A program made the translations under genes and the position numbers. This document shows positions 1 through 8,636 of a stretch of DNA of 64,000 nt, piece by piece. How positions within the stretch are numbered: the stretch's first letter is position 1; every line of letters starts with the position of its first letter. Origin of the DNA: Flavobacteriaceae bacterium PS02337 (GTDB taxonomy: Bacteria > Bacteroidota > Bacteroidia > Flavobacteriales > Flavobacteriaceae); contig JASCOE010000001.1 of the NCBI GenBank assembly GCA_029959285.1, forward strand, positions 806,001-870,000, read 5' to 3'. A model generated the notes under the pieces. That model was given only the letters and a program-made list of their open reading frames with translations. It was not told where the DNA came from and ran no database searches.

Positions 1-45
1 TGCCTCAGTCATATTTATTTCTTGTTTGTAATGTTTACGTTCCAT
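1..45 (-). CDS. nuoE: NADH-quinone oxidoreductase subunit E, first 15 codons only
   Basis: An ATG at 45 on the minus strand opens a frame that runs to the window edge and reads MERKHYKQEINMTEA. It lies directly downstream of nuoD, where nuoE is expected in a flavobacterial complex I operon. The visible N-terminus resembles flavobacterial NuoE starts as I remember them. The thioredoxin-like [2Fe-2S] domain itself is outside the window, so the call rests on position and these 15 residues. Confidence 0.6.
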   Translation of the reverse strand, partial: MERKHYKQEINMTEA

Positions 46-241
46 TTTATTTAAGATTTTAGATTTAAGATTTTAGATTTTTAATCTGTTGTCTTTAAAT
101 CCATATTCTGCAATCTTTATTTAAGTTTTAGATTCTTCAATCTGAATTTTCAATTCCTAATTATAATTTTTCAATCTAAATTCTAAAATCTGCATTTTCA
201 TTCAGCAATCTAAAATCTAAATTCTAAAATCTACAATTCTG
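46..241. repeat. AT-rich palindromic spacer inside the nuo operon (nuoD-nuoE gap)
   Basis: The gap is built from short variants of AGATTTTAGATT in its left half and AATCTAAAATCT in its right half, so the unit as a whole is an imperfect inverted repeat. No coding frame is visible. The same family fills the nuoB-nuoA gap and appears around 19361-19405. It resembles dispersed intergenic repeats common in Flavobacterium. On RNA it could fold into a long hairpin inside the operon transcript. Confidence 0.7.
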
Positions 242-1480
242 TTAGGCGTCTAATTCTCCTGCAATTACGTTTAAACTCGAAAGGATAACAATTGCATCAG
301 AAAGTAACGAACCTTTAATCATTTCTGGATATGCTTGATAATAAATAAAGCAAGGTCTTCTGAAATGTAATCTATATGGAGTTCTACTTCCGTCTGTAAC
401 TAAATAAAAACCTATCTCTCCGTTTCCTCCTTCAACTGGATGGTAAATTTCTGCAACTGGTACAGGAACTTCTCCCATTACAATTTTAAAATGATAAATT
501 AGAGATTCCATAGAAGTATAAACATCTTCTTTTGGAGGGAGGTAGTAATCTGGAACTTCAGCATGGTATTCGTTTCCTGCAGGCATTTTGTCTAATGCCT
601 GACGAATGATGCTTAAACTTTCCCAAACTTCAGCGTTACGAACACAGAAACGATCATAAGTATCACCTGATTTTCCAACAGGAACAATAAAATCAAAATC
701 TTCGTAAGATGAATAAGGCTGTGCAACACGAACGTCGTAATCAACTCCTGCAGCACGTAAGTTTGGACCTGTAAATCCGTAAGCCATTGCTTTTTCAGCA
801 GAAATTGCACCTACGTTTACAGTTCTATCCAAGAAAATTCTATTTCTTTCGAATAAGTTTTCGAATTCTTTCCAAGCAACTGGAAATTCTTCAAGGAAAG
901 TATCAAGTTTTTTGAAAGCTTCTGGAGACCAATCTCTTTCAAAACCACCGATTCTTCCCATATTTGTAGTCAAACGAGCTCCACAAATTTCTTCGTAGAT
1001 TTCGTAGATTTTTTCTCTAAATTGAAAAACGTATAAGAAACCAGTATACGCACCAGTATCAACTCCAAGAATCGAGTTACAGATTAAGTGGTCTGTAATA
1101 CGAGCCAGCTCCATAACGATAACTCTTAAATATTGCGCTCTTTTTGGAACTTCAATACCTAATAGTTTTTCTAAAGTCATCCACCATCCCATATTATTAA
1201 TAGGAGAGGAGCAATAGTTCATACGGTCTGTAAGAGGTGTAATTTGATAAAAAGGACGATTCTCAGCGATTTTTTCGAAAGCTCTGTGAATGTAACCAAC
1301 GGTTGGTTCAGCTTCAAGAATTCTTTCTCCATCCATTAATAGAATGTTTTGGAAAATTCCGTGAGTAGCCGGGTGAGTCGGACCTAAATTTAAAACAGAA
1401 AGTTCACTTCCGTCTTCATTAAGTCTTTCCTTAATTATTTTAGCATAGCGATGCTCTGGTGGTAATAATAGTTCTGACAT
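242..1480 (-). CDS. nuoD: NADH-quinone oxidoreductase subunit D
   Basis: This is the 49-kDa subunit of respiratory complex I, part of the membrane-extrinsic Q module that carries electrons from the Fe-S chain to quinone. The 412-residue protein has the usual family length. It carries the family motifs LGPTHPATHG near residue 32, a TVGYIHRAFEK stretch near residue 60, and the C-terminal stretch ending in GELDA. As in most Bacteroidota it is a separate gene and not fused to nuoC. It lies 25 bp after nuoC in the order nuoA-B-C-D-E, so co-transcription is likely. Confidence 0.97.
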   Translation of the reverse strand: MSELLLPPEHRYAKIIKERLNEDGSELSVLNLGPTHPATHGIFQNILLMDGERILEAEPTVGYIHRAFEKIAENRPFYQITPLTDRMNYCSSPINNMGWWMTLEKLLGIEVPKRAQYLRVIVMELARITDHLICNSILGVDTGAYTGFLYVFQFREKIYEIYEEICGARLTTNMGRIGGFERDWSPEAFKKLDTFLEEFPVAWKEFENLFERNRIFLDRTVNVGAISAEKAMAYGFTGPNLRAAGVDYDVRVAQPYSSYEDFDFIVPVGKSGDTYDRFCVRNAEVWESLSIIRQALDKMPAGNEYHAEVPDYYLPPKEDVYTSMESLIYHFKIVMGEVPVPVAEIYHPVEGGNGEIGFYLVTDGSRTPYRLHFRRPCFIYYQAYPEMIKGSLLSDAIVILSSLNVIAGELDA

Positions 1481-1505
1481 TTTATAATGTTGAATTATTT
1501 ATTTT

Positions 1506-2027
1506 TTAGCAATTTGTTGTTGTTCTTCCAAAGAATCTGTCGTCTTTATCAGTTCTTCCGCTGTCTTCCATTGGGAACTCTTTTCTCATCGGGAAAGACA
1601 CCATTTCATCCATATTCAAAATACGTTTCAATTGAGGATGTCCAATAAAGTTAACTCCGTAGAAATCGTACGTTTCTCTTTCCATCCAGTTTGAACTTAA
1701 GAAAATATTTGAAATAGATTTAATTTCTGGTTTTTCACCATTCAGATAAACTTTAATTCTCAAACGTTTGTTTTCATACCAATTATGTAAATGATATACA
1801 ATAGCAAACTGACGCTCTGTTTCATTGTCTGGATAATGAACTCCACATAAATCTGTTAAGAAGTGAAAACGTAATTCTGAATCATTTTTAAGGAAAAGAA
1901 TCAACGCAGTAATTTTATCTGCTGAAGCTTCTAAAGAAAAAATATCTCTTTCTTGTTGAAAGTTAAAAACATCGTTATTAAATGTTTCTATAAGTTTATC
2001 TTGAATTTGGGTATTTTCTAAAGCCAT
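1506..2027 (-). CDS. nuoC: NADH-quinone oxidoreductase subunit C
   Basis: This is the 30-kDa complex I subunit, a partner of NuoD in the Q module. The 173-residue protein shows the family signature in its second half: ERETYDFYGVNFIGHP followed by a KEFPMED stretch. Length and position between nuoB and nuoD match flavobacterial operons. The start ATG at 2027 sits just past the nuoB stop, so translation is probably coupled. Confidence 0.95.
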   Translation of the reverse strand: MALENTQIQDKLIETFNNDVFNFQQERDIFSLEASADKITALILFLKNDSELRFHFLTDLCGVHYPDNETERQFAIVYHLHNWYENKRLRIKVYLNGEKPEIKSISNIFLSSNWMERETYDFYGVNFIGHPQLKRILNMDEMVSFPMRKEFPMEDSGRTDKDDRFFGRTTTNC

Positions 2028-2028
2028 C

Positions 2029-2577
2029 TTATGAAATATTATATGAAGCTAATAATTCTTGGTATTCTGGTGAACTTCTGCGTCTCACAGATTCGCTTTT
2101 CACTAAATCCTGTAATCTCATAACTCCATCTACGATTTGTTCTGGTCTTGGCGGGCATCCTGGAACGTAAACGTCAACTGGAATAACTTTGTCAATTCCT
2201 TGAAGAACAGAGTAAGTATCGAAAACTCCTCCTGAAGAAGCGCAAGCTCCAACAGCAATTACCCAGCGAGGCTCAGACATTTGCTCGTATACTTGTCTTA
2301 AAATAGGGGCCATTTTTTTAGAAATAGTTCCCATAACTAGTAACATATCGGCTTGTCTTGGAGAGAAACTCACACGCTCAGAACCAAATCGAGCTAAATC
2401 GTAATGAGATGCCATTGTTGCCATGAATTCGATACCACAGCATGAAGTCGCGAAAGGAAGCGGCCATAATGAGTTAGCTCTTGCTAAACCAACAACATCG
2501 TTAAGTTTTGTAGCGAAGAATCCTTCACCCGTAACTCCTTCTGGCGGTGCAACCATATTTACTTTTGAATCGCTCAT
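2029..2577 (-). CDS. nuoB: NADH-quinone oxidoreductase subunit B
   Basis: This complex I subunit holds the terminal [4Fe-4S] cluster N2, which reduces quinone. The adjacent cysteines C46-C47 (SCCGIEF) and the later cysteines in GACASSGG and VPGCPPRPEQ are the expected cluster ligands. At 182 residues it has the usual length. It is followed within 1 bp by nuoC. A 169-bp repeat-filled gap separates it from nuoA. Confidence 0.97.
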   Translation of the reverse strand: MSDSKVNMVAPPEGVTGEGFFATKLNDVVGLARANSLWPLPFATSCCGIEFMATMASHYDLARFGSERVSFSPRQADMLLVMGTISKKMAPILRQVYEQMSEPRWVIAVGACASSGGVFDTYSVLQGIDKVIPVDVYVPGCPPRPEQIVDGVMRLQDLVKSESVRRRSSPEYQELLASYNIS

Positions 2578-2579
2578 TT

Positions 2580-2746
2580 TTATTTTAGATTTTAGATTTC
2601 TGATTTTAGATTTTTACAAATCGTCAATCCGAAATCAATATTTAAAAATCAATATTATATTTTGAGAAATTTATTTTCAAATCTAAAATTCTAAATCATT
2701 CCGAAGCTTCGGGACTAAAATCTAAAATCTGAAATCTAAAATTTCT
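2580..2746. repeat. AT-rich palindromic spacer between nuoA and nuoB
   Basis: This belongs to the same family as the spacer at 46-241. AGATTTTAGATTT-type units on the left face ATCTAAAATCTAAA-type units on the right, with a small GC-containing palindrome (TTCCGAAGCTTCGGGA, near 2700) in the right half. No gene is seen here. A short frame crossing it from the nuoB start region is a shadow. Confidence 0.7.
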
Positions 2747-3112
2747 TTATTCCCACTCTAATGCTTTCTTTTTGATGATGTAAAAGAAACCAACTAAAAG
2801 CAAAGACATGAAAACTAACATTTTTAACATTCCTTCAATTCCTAAGTCTTTGAAGTTAACTGCCCATGGATAAAGGAAAATAACCTCTACGTCGAACAAT
2901 ACGAACAAAATGGCAACTAAGAAGTATTTTACAGAAAATGGAATACGGGCATTACCAACAGATTCGATACCACACTCAAAGTTTTTGTCTTTAACTTCAG
3001 ATGTTCTTTTTGGTCCTAATTTTCCAGAAATAATGATTGTTCCTACCACAAAACCAACAGCTAGAATAAACTGCATTAAAATAGGAATGTAACTGTATTG
3101 ATCAGATTGCAT
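2747..3112 (-). CDS. nuoA: NADH-quinone oxidoreductase subunit A
   Basis: This small membrane subunit of complex I is the first gene of the operon. From the chosen start (MQSDQYSYIP) the protein has 121 residues and three hydrophobic segments: near residues 9-31, an FLVAILFVLFDVEVIFLYPW segment, and a last one near 90-112. The loop motif KNFECG and the FDVEVIFLYPW segment are diagnostic. A longer frame opens at 3172, but the -7 promoter element lies at 3144-3151. That upstream ATG would therefore precede transcription, so I prefer 3112. Confidence 0.95.
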   Translation of the reverse strand: MQSDQYSYIPILMQFILAVGFVVGTIIISGKLGPKRTSEVKDKNFECGIESVGNARIPFSVKYFLVAILFVLFDVEVIFLYPWAVNFKDLGIEGMLKMLVFMSLLLVGFFYIIKKKALEWE

Positions 3113-3143
3113 AAACTTCGTTTTTAACTTAAAAAATGAGCCA

Positions 3144-3151
3144 CAAAGATA
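3144..3151 (-). promoter_or_regulatory. -7 promoter element (TATCTTTG) of the nuo operon
   Basis: TATCTTTG on the minus strand matches the Bacteroidota TAnnTTTG consensus and lies about 32 bp before the nuoA ATG. I see no clear TTTG -33 partner. It decides the nuoA start. Confidence 0.6.
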
Positions 3152-3276
3152 ACTTGGAACTCTGTAAAACACAAGCTAAAAAAGGTTTTAAGTAGGGTGC
3201 GAAAGAGTGTTTATAGCTAATTTTTATTGATTATAAATAACATTGCGATATTTTAGTATTTTTTTAAGAAATGGGC

Positions 3277-3310
3277 AAAAAAAAACGTTTCGAAATTAAT
3301 CGAAACGTTT
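3277..3310 (-). terminator. Rho-independent terminator of the cold-shock gene
   Basis: A perfect 10-bp stem (AAACGTTTCG/CGAAACGTTT) with an 8-nt loop is followed, read on the minus strand, by a run of about nine T. It lies just downstream of the cold-shock gene. Confidence 0.85.
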
Positions 3311-3354
3311 CTGAGACCATTCAGAGGCAAAAAAAATAAATTGCTATATTTTTC

Positions 3355-3549
3355 TTAGATTACTGCTACTTTAGCAGCAACTTTCCCTTTTCTTCCTTCT
3401 TCTTCTTCATAGCTTACACGGTCACCTTCGCGTAATTCTTCCGCGTTAATTCCTGAAGCGTGAACGAAGATATCCTTTCCTGTTTCTTCGTCTGTAATGA
3501 ATCCATAACCTTTAGATTCATTGAAAAATTTTACTGTACCTGTACGCAT
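3355..3549 (-). CDS. Cold-shock domain protein (CspA family)
   Basis: This is a 64-residue single cold-shock domain, an OB-fold that binds single-stranded nucleic acid and melts RNA structure. RNP1-like KGYGFI and RNP2-like DIFVHAS motifs are both intact, as is the N-terminal GTVKFFN. The gene stands alone, with its own -7 element upstream and a strong hairpin terminator downstream. Which Csp paralogue it is, and whether cold induces it, cannot be told from the sequence. Confidence 0.95.
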   Translation of the reverse strand: MRTGTVKFFNESKGYGFITDEETGKDIFVHASGINAEELREGDRVSYEEEEGRKGKVAAKVAVI

Positions 3550-3578
3550 TGTAATTGTAATAATAATTTATAATGAAG

Positions 3579-3586
3579 CAAATGTA
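3579..3586 (-). promoter_or_regulatory. -7 promoter element (TACATTTG) of the cold-shock gene
   Basis: TACATTTG on the minus strand lies 30 bp before the ATG. A TTTG sits about 15 bp upstream, shorter than the usual 19-bp spacing, so the -33 assignment is uncertain. Confidence 0.55.
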
Positions 3587-3800
3587 AGATATAAAATCAT
3601 ACAAAAGACACTAAGGTGTTAATTTTTTGTAAAAATTATTGATTTCCAGTGTTTTTACGTGGTTTATTGCATCAAATTTTATATGAAATACGATAATTTG
3701 AGAATCGTTAATTGTAAGAATATAAAAAAGGTTGGTTTGTAGGAATTTAATATTTCAAAAAATAGTTGTTTTAAGAATATTTTTATGTTTTTTTGAAATA

Positions 3801-3840
3801 AAAAAAGCGACTGAAAATTTTCAATCGCTTTTGCTTTTTT
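3801..3840 (-). terminator. Rho-independent terminator of aspS
   Basis: On the minus strand GCGATTGAAA pairs with the complementary TTTCAGTCGC (one mismatch), followed by a T run. It lies 15 bp after the aspS stop. Confidence 0.8.
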
Positions 3841-3854
3841 ATTTTAACGATTTA

Positions 3855-5603
3855 TTAAATCGTATCAATTTTAATGTGTAATTCTTTCAATTGGGCATCA
3901 TCAATTGCTGCTGGTGCATCGATCATTACGTCACGTCCAGAATTGTTTTTAGGGAAAGCAATGAAATCTCTAATAGTTTCCTGACCTCCTAAAATGGCAA
4001 CTAATCTATCCAATCCAAAAGCTAAACCTCCGTGTGGCGGCGCTCCAAATTGAAACGCGTCCATTAAGAATCCGAATTGTGCTTTTGCTTCTTCTTCGGT
4101 AAATCCTAAATATTTGAACATTAATTGTTGTGTTGCTTTATCGTGAATACGAATAGATCCACCTCCAATTTCATTTCCGTTTAAAACCATATCGTAAGCA
4201 TTTGCACGAACTTTTCCTGGTTCTGTTTCTAACAGAGCCATATCTTCTGGTTTTGGCGATGTAAATGGGTGATGCATTGCGTGGTAACGACCGCTTTCTT
4301 CATCAAGTTCCAATAATGGGAAATCTACAACCCAAAGAGGTGCAAATTCTTCAGGATTACGTAATCCTAAACGAGTTGCCAATTCCATACGAAGTGCAGA
4401 AAGTTGTGCACGTGTTTTATTTGCTGGTCCAGAAAGTACAAAAATCATATCTCCAGGATTTGCTTCTGTAGCTTTTGCCCAGTTTGTTAAATCGTCTTGA
4501 TCGTAGAATTTATCTACAGAAGATTTGTATGTTCCGTCTTCATTGCATTTTACGTAAACCATTCCAGACGCTCCAACTTGCGGACGTTTTACCCAGTCAA
4601 TTAATCCGTCGATTTCTTTACGAGTGTAATTTCCAGCTCCAGGAACTGCGATTCCGACAACTAATTCTGCTGCATTAAATACAGGGAATTCTTTGTGTTG
4701 TGCAAATTCGTTTAATTCACCAAACTTCATTCCGAAACGAATGTCCGGTTTGTCATTTCCGTATGTTTTCATGGCGTAATCGTAGGTAATTCTTGGGAAT
4801 TTATCTACTTCAATGCCTTTAATCTCTTTTAATAAATGTCTAGTCAAACCTTCGAAAACATTCAAAATATCTTCTTGCTCCACAAATGCCATTTCGCAGT
4901 CAATCTGTGTAAATTCAGGCTGACGGTCTGCACGCAAATCTTCATCACGGAAACATTTTACGATTTGGAAATATTTATCCATTCCACCAACCATCAAAAG
5001 CTGTTTGAAAGTTTGCGGAGATTGTGGTAATGCATAAAACTGTCCTTCGTTCATACGGCTTGGTACAACGAAATCTCTTGCTCCTTCTGGAGTTGACTTA
5101 ATTAAATAAGGAGTTTCAACTTCGCAGAAATCTAAATCAGAAAGATATTTACGAACTTCCATTGCCACTTTGTGACGGAATAGTAAACTGTTTTTTACAG
5201 GATTTCTTCTGATATCCAAATAACGGTATTTCATTCTAAGGTCTTCCCCGCCATCAGTTTTATCTTCAATTATGAAAGGAGGAGTTAATGCTTCATTTAG
5301 TATCGTCAATTCTGTAACAAATACCTCAATATCGCCAGTAGGTAAATTTGGATTTTTTGATTCTCTTTCAATTACCCTACCTTTAACTTGAATTACAAAT
5401 TCACGACCAAGAGTTTTAGCCTTTTCAAAAACAAACATATCAGTTTCGTTATTGAAAAGTAGCTGTGTAATTCCGTAACGGTCACGTAAGTCAACCCAAT
5501 TCATAAATCCTTTATCGCGTGATTTTTGAACCCATCCCGCCAGTGTAACTTCCGTATTAATATTTGAGGCATTTAGTTCGCCGCAATTATGACTTCTATA
5601 CAT
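3855..5603 (-). CDS. aspS: Aspartate--tRNA ligase
   Basis: This cytoplasmic class II aminoacyl-tRNA synthetase charges tRNA-Asp. The 582-residue length is that of the bacterial type. An N-terminal OB anticodon-binding domain (to about residue 105) is followed by class II motif 2 ([14 protein letters not shown]), a GAD insert in the middle of the catalytic domain, and motif 3 (GGLAFGLDR) near residue 535. It is monocistronic, with a -7 element at 5622-5629 and its own terminator. Whether it also charges tRNA-Asn cannot be judged from this window. Confidence 0.98.
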   Translation of the reverse strand: MYRSHNCGELNASNINTEVTLAGWVQKSRDKGFMNWVDLRDRYGITQLLFNNETDMFVFEKAKTLGREFVIQVKGRVIERESKNPNLPTGDIEVFVTELTILNEALTPPFIIEDKTDGGEDLRMKYRYLDIRRNPVKNSLLFRHKVAMEVRKYLSDLDFCEVETPYLIKSTPEGARDFVVPSRMNEGQFYALPQSPQTFKQLLMVGGMDKYFQIVKCFRDEDLRADRQPEFTQIDCEMAFVEQEDILNVFEGLTRHLLKEIKGIEVDKFPRITYDYAMKTYGNDKPDIRFGMKFGELNEFAQHKEFPVFNAAELVVGIAVPGAGNYTRKEIDGLIDWVKRPQVGASGMVYVKCNEDGTYKSSVDKFYDQDDLTNWAKATEANPGDMIFVLSGPANKTRAQLSALRMELATRLGLRNPEEFAPLWVVDFPLLELDEESGRYHAMHHPFTSPKPEDMALLETEPGKVRANAYDMVLNGNEIGGGSIRIHDKATQQLMFKYLGFTEEEAKAQFGFLMDAFQFGAPPHGGLAFGLDRLVAILGGQETIRDFIAFPKNNSGRDVMIDAPAAIDDAQLKELHIKIDTI

Positions 5604-5621
5604 GATCTAAATTTTAGACTG

Positions 5622-5629
5622 CAAAAGTA
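5622..5629 (-). promoter_or_regulatory. -7 promoter element (TACTTTTG) of aspS
   Basis: TACTTTTG on the minus strand lies 18 bp upstream of the aspS ATG, giving a very short leader. No convincing -33 TTTG is seen at the normal spacing. Confidence 0.55.
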
Positions 5630-5760
5630 AACACAAAATTCAAATTAATATAGTAAAGTGATAAGTTGATGCATAATAATTTCAAATAATTTGTTAATTA
5701 TGAAATTCCGAAGCTTTAAATTCTTTAGTTTTGATTCTCTAAAAACTAATATTAATACCT

Positions 5761-6756
5761 ATGAAGAAACTTTTTGTTGCTGGTTTGGTAATTTTTAATG
5801 CTTTGAATGTTATAGGACAAAGCAATAATTCGATTAAATTCACTGCTAAAATCGAAAATAGAAACAGCGATACTTTAACTATTAAAGGGCGTGATAATTT
5901 TAAACAGGTAATTCCAATTGATAAAAAAGGAGTTTTTGCAGCAACTTTTGATGCTCCAAAAGGATTTTACATGTTTTATGATGGAAAAGAATCTTCAAGT
6001 CTTTATCTAAAACCAAATTCTGAAGTTAATTTAACTATGAATGCAAAAGAATTTGATGAAACTATTGTATATAAAGGTAAAGGCGTAAACGAAAGTAACT
6101 TTTTAGCACAACAAGCTTTAAAAGATGAAACTTTTCAAAATGAAGCTTTTAAGAAAGAAGCAACCGAATTTACTGCGTTGCTTGATGGTAAATTAAAAAA
6201 GGATACAGAAAGTCTTGAAAAAGGTGATTTAGATCCAGAATTTAAAACAGCATTGAAACGTAGTTTTGAAAGTTTCCATCAATATGCAGCAGACGATTAT
6301 GAAAGAGTTGCTAAAGCAAATAAAATGATTGGAAAACCATCTCCTGGTTTTGACTACGAAAACTTTAAAGGCGGAAAAACGAAACTTTCTGATTTAAAAG
6401 GGAAATATGTTTACATTGATCTTTGGGCAACATGGTGCGCGCCTTGTAGAGCTGAAATTCCTTATTTGCAAAAGCTTGAAGAGAAATTTCACGGAAAAAA
6501 TATCGAATTTGTGAGTATTTCTATTGATAAATTGAAAGACAATGAAAAATGGAAAAAATTTGTAACTGATAAACATCTTGGCGGAATTCAGCTTTTTGCT
6601 GATAAAGATTGGGAATCAGAATTTGTTATGAATTATGGCGTAACAGGAATTCCTAGATTTATTTTGATTGATCCAAAAGGAAATATTTTAAAGTCTGATG
6701 CACCAAGACCATCAGATGTTGAACTTGAAAAAGAATTAAATTCATTATTGAACTAA
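5761..6756 (+). CDS. TlpA-like thioredoxin-fold protein with N-terminal DUF4369-type domain
   Basis: This is probably an exported thiol-disulfide oxidoreductase. A signal peptide covers about residues 1-19 (ending VIGQ). Residues 25-115 look like the DUF4369 beta domain often fused to TlpA proteins in Bacteroidota. The C-terminal thioredoxin fold carries the redox motif WCAPC (C226, C229) and a cis-proline in GIPRF. Family members reduce periplasmic thiols, for example in cytochrome maturation. The actual substrate is unknown. It is transcribed alone, with a hairpin terminator after it. Confidence 0.9.
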   Translation: MKKLFVAGLVIFNALNVIGQSNNSIKFTAKIENRNSDTLTIKGRDNFKQVIPIDKKGVFAATFDAPKGFYMFYDGKESSSLYLKPNSEVNLTMNAKEFDETIVYKGKGVNESNFLAQQALKDETFQNEAFKKEATEFTALLDGKLKKDTESLEKGDLDPEFKTALKRSFESFHQYAADDYERVAKANKMIGKPSPGFDYENFKGGKTKLSDLKGKYVYIDLWATWCAPCRAEIPYLQKLEEKFHGKNIEFVSISIDKLKDNEKWKKFVTDKHLGGIQLFADKDWESEFVMNYGVTGIPRFILIDPKGNILKSDAPRPSDVELEKELNSLLN

Positions 6757-6813
6757 AATATTTACGAAATTTACAACGTTATCGTAAATTTTAGTTTTTC
6801 TTAAAACACCAAT

Positions 6814-6844
6814 AAAACCAGTGCTTCAGCGCTGGTTTTTTCTT
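6814..6844 (+). terminator. Rho-independent terminator after the TlpA-like gene
   Basis: AAAACCAGTGC and GCGCTGGTTTT form an 11-bp stem (one G-T pair) around a TTCA loop, followed by T's. Confidence 0.85.
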
Positions 6845-6903
6845 TTTATATACCTTTCCAATGTTAAGTTTTTATTCAATGTTACCAAATTGTTAATTAA
6901 AAG

Positions 6904-6934
6904 TTTGTTTAATGTAAACTATTGACTATATTTG
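6904..6934 (+). promoter_or_regulatory. Bacteroidota promoter: TTTG -33, 19-bp spacer, TATATTTG -7
   Basis: TTTG at 6904-6907 and TATATTTG at 6927-6934 are separated by exactly 19 bp, the standard arrangement for the Bacteroidota primary sigma factor. The gene starting at 6968 follows, giving a leader of about 30 nt. Confidence 0.8.
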
Positions 6935-6967
6935 ATAACAATTTGATAACATTTAATACCTAAAGAT

Positions 6968-7315
6968 ATGAAAAAGTGTGTGATTTTAGCGGCTGTGTTA
7001 TTCTCTGGAATTTTAACAGCACAAGAAAGTAAACCTGAATTAGAAGCTGTTGGAAGTAAAGTAAAAGCTACTTATTACTATGACAATGGTAATGTAAAGC
7101 AGGAAGGCTTTTTTAAAGATGGGAAATTGGACGGTGTTTGGGTATCTTATGATGAAAGAGGAAATAAAACTGTAGAAGGTGAATATGCTGAAGGATTAAA
7201 AACTGGAAAATGGACATTTTTCAATGATAAAAACCTTACCGAAGTAGCTTTCGCTGACAGTAAAGTGAGTTCAGTTAAGAATATACAAAAAAACGCTGTT
7301 GCCAACAGAAACTAA
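6968..7315 (+). CDS. Exported MORN/YwqK-like repeat protein
   Basis: A 115-residue protein has a signal peptide (about residues 1-18, ending LTAQ) and two to three repeats of the form YYDNGNVKQEGFFKDGKLDGVW, typical of MORN_2/YwqK-type proteins. Databases often name this family a toxin-antitoxin YwqK antitoxin, but here it is secreted and no toxin gene lies beside it, so I do not use that name. It is monocistronic, with a very good promoter and a bidirectional terminator. Its function is unknown, probably in the cell envelope. Confidence 0.85.
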   Translation: MKKCVILAAVLFSGILTAQESKPELEAVGSKVKATYYYDNGNVKQEGFFKDGKLDGVWVSYDERGNKTVEGEYAEGLKTGKWTFFNDKNLTEVAFADSKVSSVKNIQKNAVANRN

Positions 7316-7338
7316 TTAAGATAAGTTCTTAAATAATA

Positions 7339-7367
7339 AACCGCTCTTTTTGGAGCGGTTTTTTTTA
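7339..7367. terminator. Bidirectional rho-independent terminator
   Basis: AACCGCTC pairs with GAGCGGTT around a TTTTTG loop, with a T run on the plus side. It lies between the convergent repeat-protein and PepSY genes. Confidence 0.8.
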
Positions 7368-8477
7368 TGCTTTAGATTTTTTGCTTTTGTAATTTCTTCC
7401 ATACCAAATAATAAATCCCGTGACAGGAAGTGCCGCTGCAAATAAACTTACTATAAAAGCAATAATTTTTCCAGGTAAATCTAATATTTGACCTGTATGA
7501 ATGCCGTAATTCATTTCTACAACTTGCAATCCTAGACTTTTATTTTCAAAAGGTTGTTTCTGAATTAGTTTTCCATCATTTGGATGAAAGTAATAATTGC
7601 TTTGATGATCATAGCGTAAAGTATGTGGATATGCGCCCGTACTTATAATATCTGATTTTTGCTGAGGAATCAATACAAAAAACATTTCTGCATTGGGTTG
7701 CAATTTTTGGGTTTGAATAAAAGCTTGGTCAATTGCTTTGGTAGAATTTGTTTGGATTTTTGCAGTATCAATAACAGGAAGTTTTGTTTCCAAAGCTTTG
7801 TCTCCTCCAAAATTAAATGATTTATAAATTCCGTCGCCAACCCATTCGTACGTAAAAGTAAGTCCTGTTATTGCTAAGATTAAAGCGATTAATGCAATAT
7901 AAAATCCAGAAGTATTGTGCCAATCATAATTAACGCGACGCCATTTTGCTGACCATTTTACAGTTAAACTTCTTTTTAAATCAGATCTTTTTTTCGGCCA
8001 CCATTGTATAATTCCAGAAATCAATAAAAGAATAAAAATTATGGTTGCTCCTCCAATAATATGTTTTCCGATATAATCGGGAAGTAGAAGATACAAATGA
8101 ATGTATTCAACAATAATAAAAAAGTCAGTTTCTGGATTTTCGGTTTTTAAATATTTTCCTGAGTATGGATTGAAATATAGATATAAGTTTTCAGCATCTG
8201 AATACGTGTAGACAATCACAGAACGGTTTTTTCCATAATAAGAAACCATACTGATTTTATTCTTCGGAACAATTTCTTTTGCTTTTTCTTCTAAAACAGA
8301 AGGTAAAAGAAATGGTTTGTTTTGAGGTTCAACCAAACGCCATTCTTTTCGCGTAATGTCTTTTATTTCATCATGAAAACAGAAAATACAACCCGTAACA
8401 CTTATAATAAAAACAATAAGCCCAGAAATTAATCCGAGCCATTTATGTAGAAAACGTATTTTAGTTTTGAATCCCAT
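7365..8477 (-). CDS. PepSY-associated transmembrane protein (putative ferri-siderophore reductase type)
   Basis: A 370-residue inner-membrane protein has an N-terminal membrane segment (about residues 13-33, HKWLGLISG motif), further segments near 140-160 and 190-215, and a C-terminal one near 335-360. Extracytoplasmic loops resemble PepSY domains. Histidines within the membrane segments (HKW at the start, HNTSGFY, NYGIHTG) fit heme or metal binding, as in FoxB/FpvG-type reductases that release iron from siderophores. Placement beside a TonB receptor supports an iron role, but the substrate is inferred. It is separated from the next PepSY gene by a 159-bp palindromic spacer. Confidence 0.85.
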   Translation of the reverse strand: MGFKTKIRFLHKWLGLISGLIVFIISVTGCIFCFHDEIKDITRKEWRLVEPQNKPFLLPSVLEEKAKEIVPKNKISMVSYYGKNRSVIVYTYSDAENLYLYFNPYSGKYLKTENPETDFFIIVEYIHLYLLLPDYIGKHIIGGATIIFILLLISGIIQWWPKKRSDLKRSLTVKWSAKWRRVNYDWHNTSGFYIALIALILAITGLTFTYEWVGDGIYKSFNFGGDKALETKLPVIDTAKIQTNSTKAIDQAFIQTQKLQPNAEMFFVLIPQQKSDIISTGAYPHTLRYDHQSNYYFHPNDGKLIQKQPFENKSLGLQVVEMNYGIHTGQILDLPGKIIAFIVSLFAAALPVTGFIIWYGRNYKSKKSKA

Positions 8478-8571
8478 TTTTGATTAAAAGCGTAAAAGTA
8501 TACGCAAAATCAATATAGGACAAATTATTTATGCTAATTTTAATCTATTGCTCGAAAAGTAAAATAGTTAA

Positions 8572-8630
8572 CCACGAATTTCGCAAATTTCCACAAATTT
8601 AATTCGCGCAAATTCGTGAGATTTGTGGCA
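8572..8630. repeat. Intergenic palindrome (CCACGAATT...ATTTGTGG type)
   Basis: The left arm CCACGAATTTCGCAAATTT and a degenerate right arm ending AAATTCGTGAGATTTGTGG form an imperfect hairpin in the gap between the two PepSY genes. It belongs to the same family as the palindrome at 32303-32374. Confidence 0.65.
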
Positions 8631-8636
8631 AAAAAA

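Larger units (their letters stand above)
3550..3854. other. 305-bp gap: cold-shock leader/promoter and aspS terminator
   Basis: The right part (3801-3840) holds the aspS terminator. The left part holds the cold-shock promoter element at 3579-3586 and a short leader. The middle is AT-rich with no coding frame and no clear structure that I can support. Confidence 0.5.

Noticed and set aside
6968-7315. YwqK antitoxin of a toxin-antitoxin pair
   Set aside because: The protein has a signal peptide and no toxin gene is adjacent. The family name is not evidence of an antitoxin.
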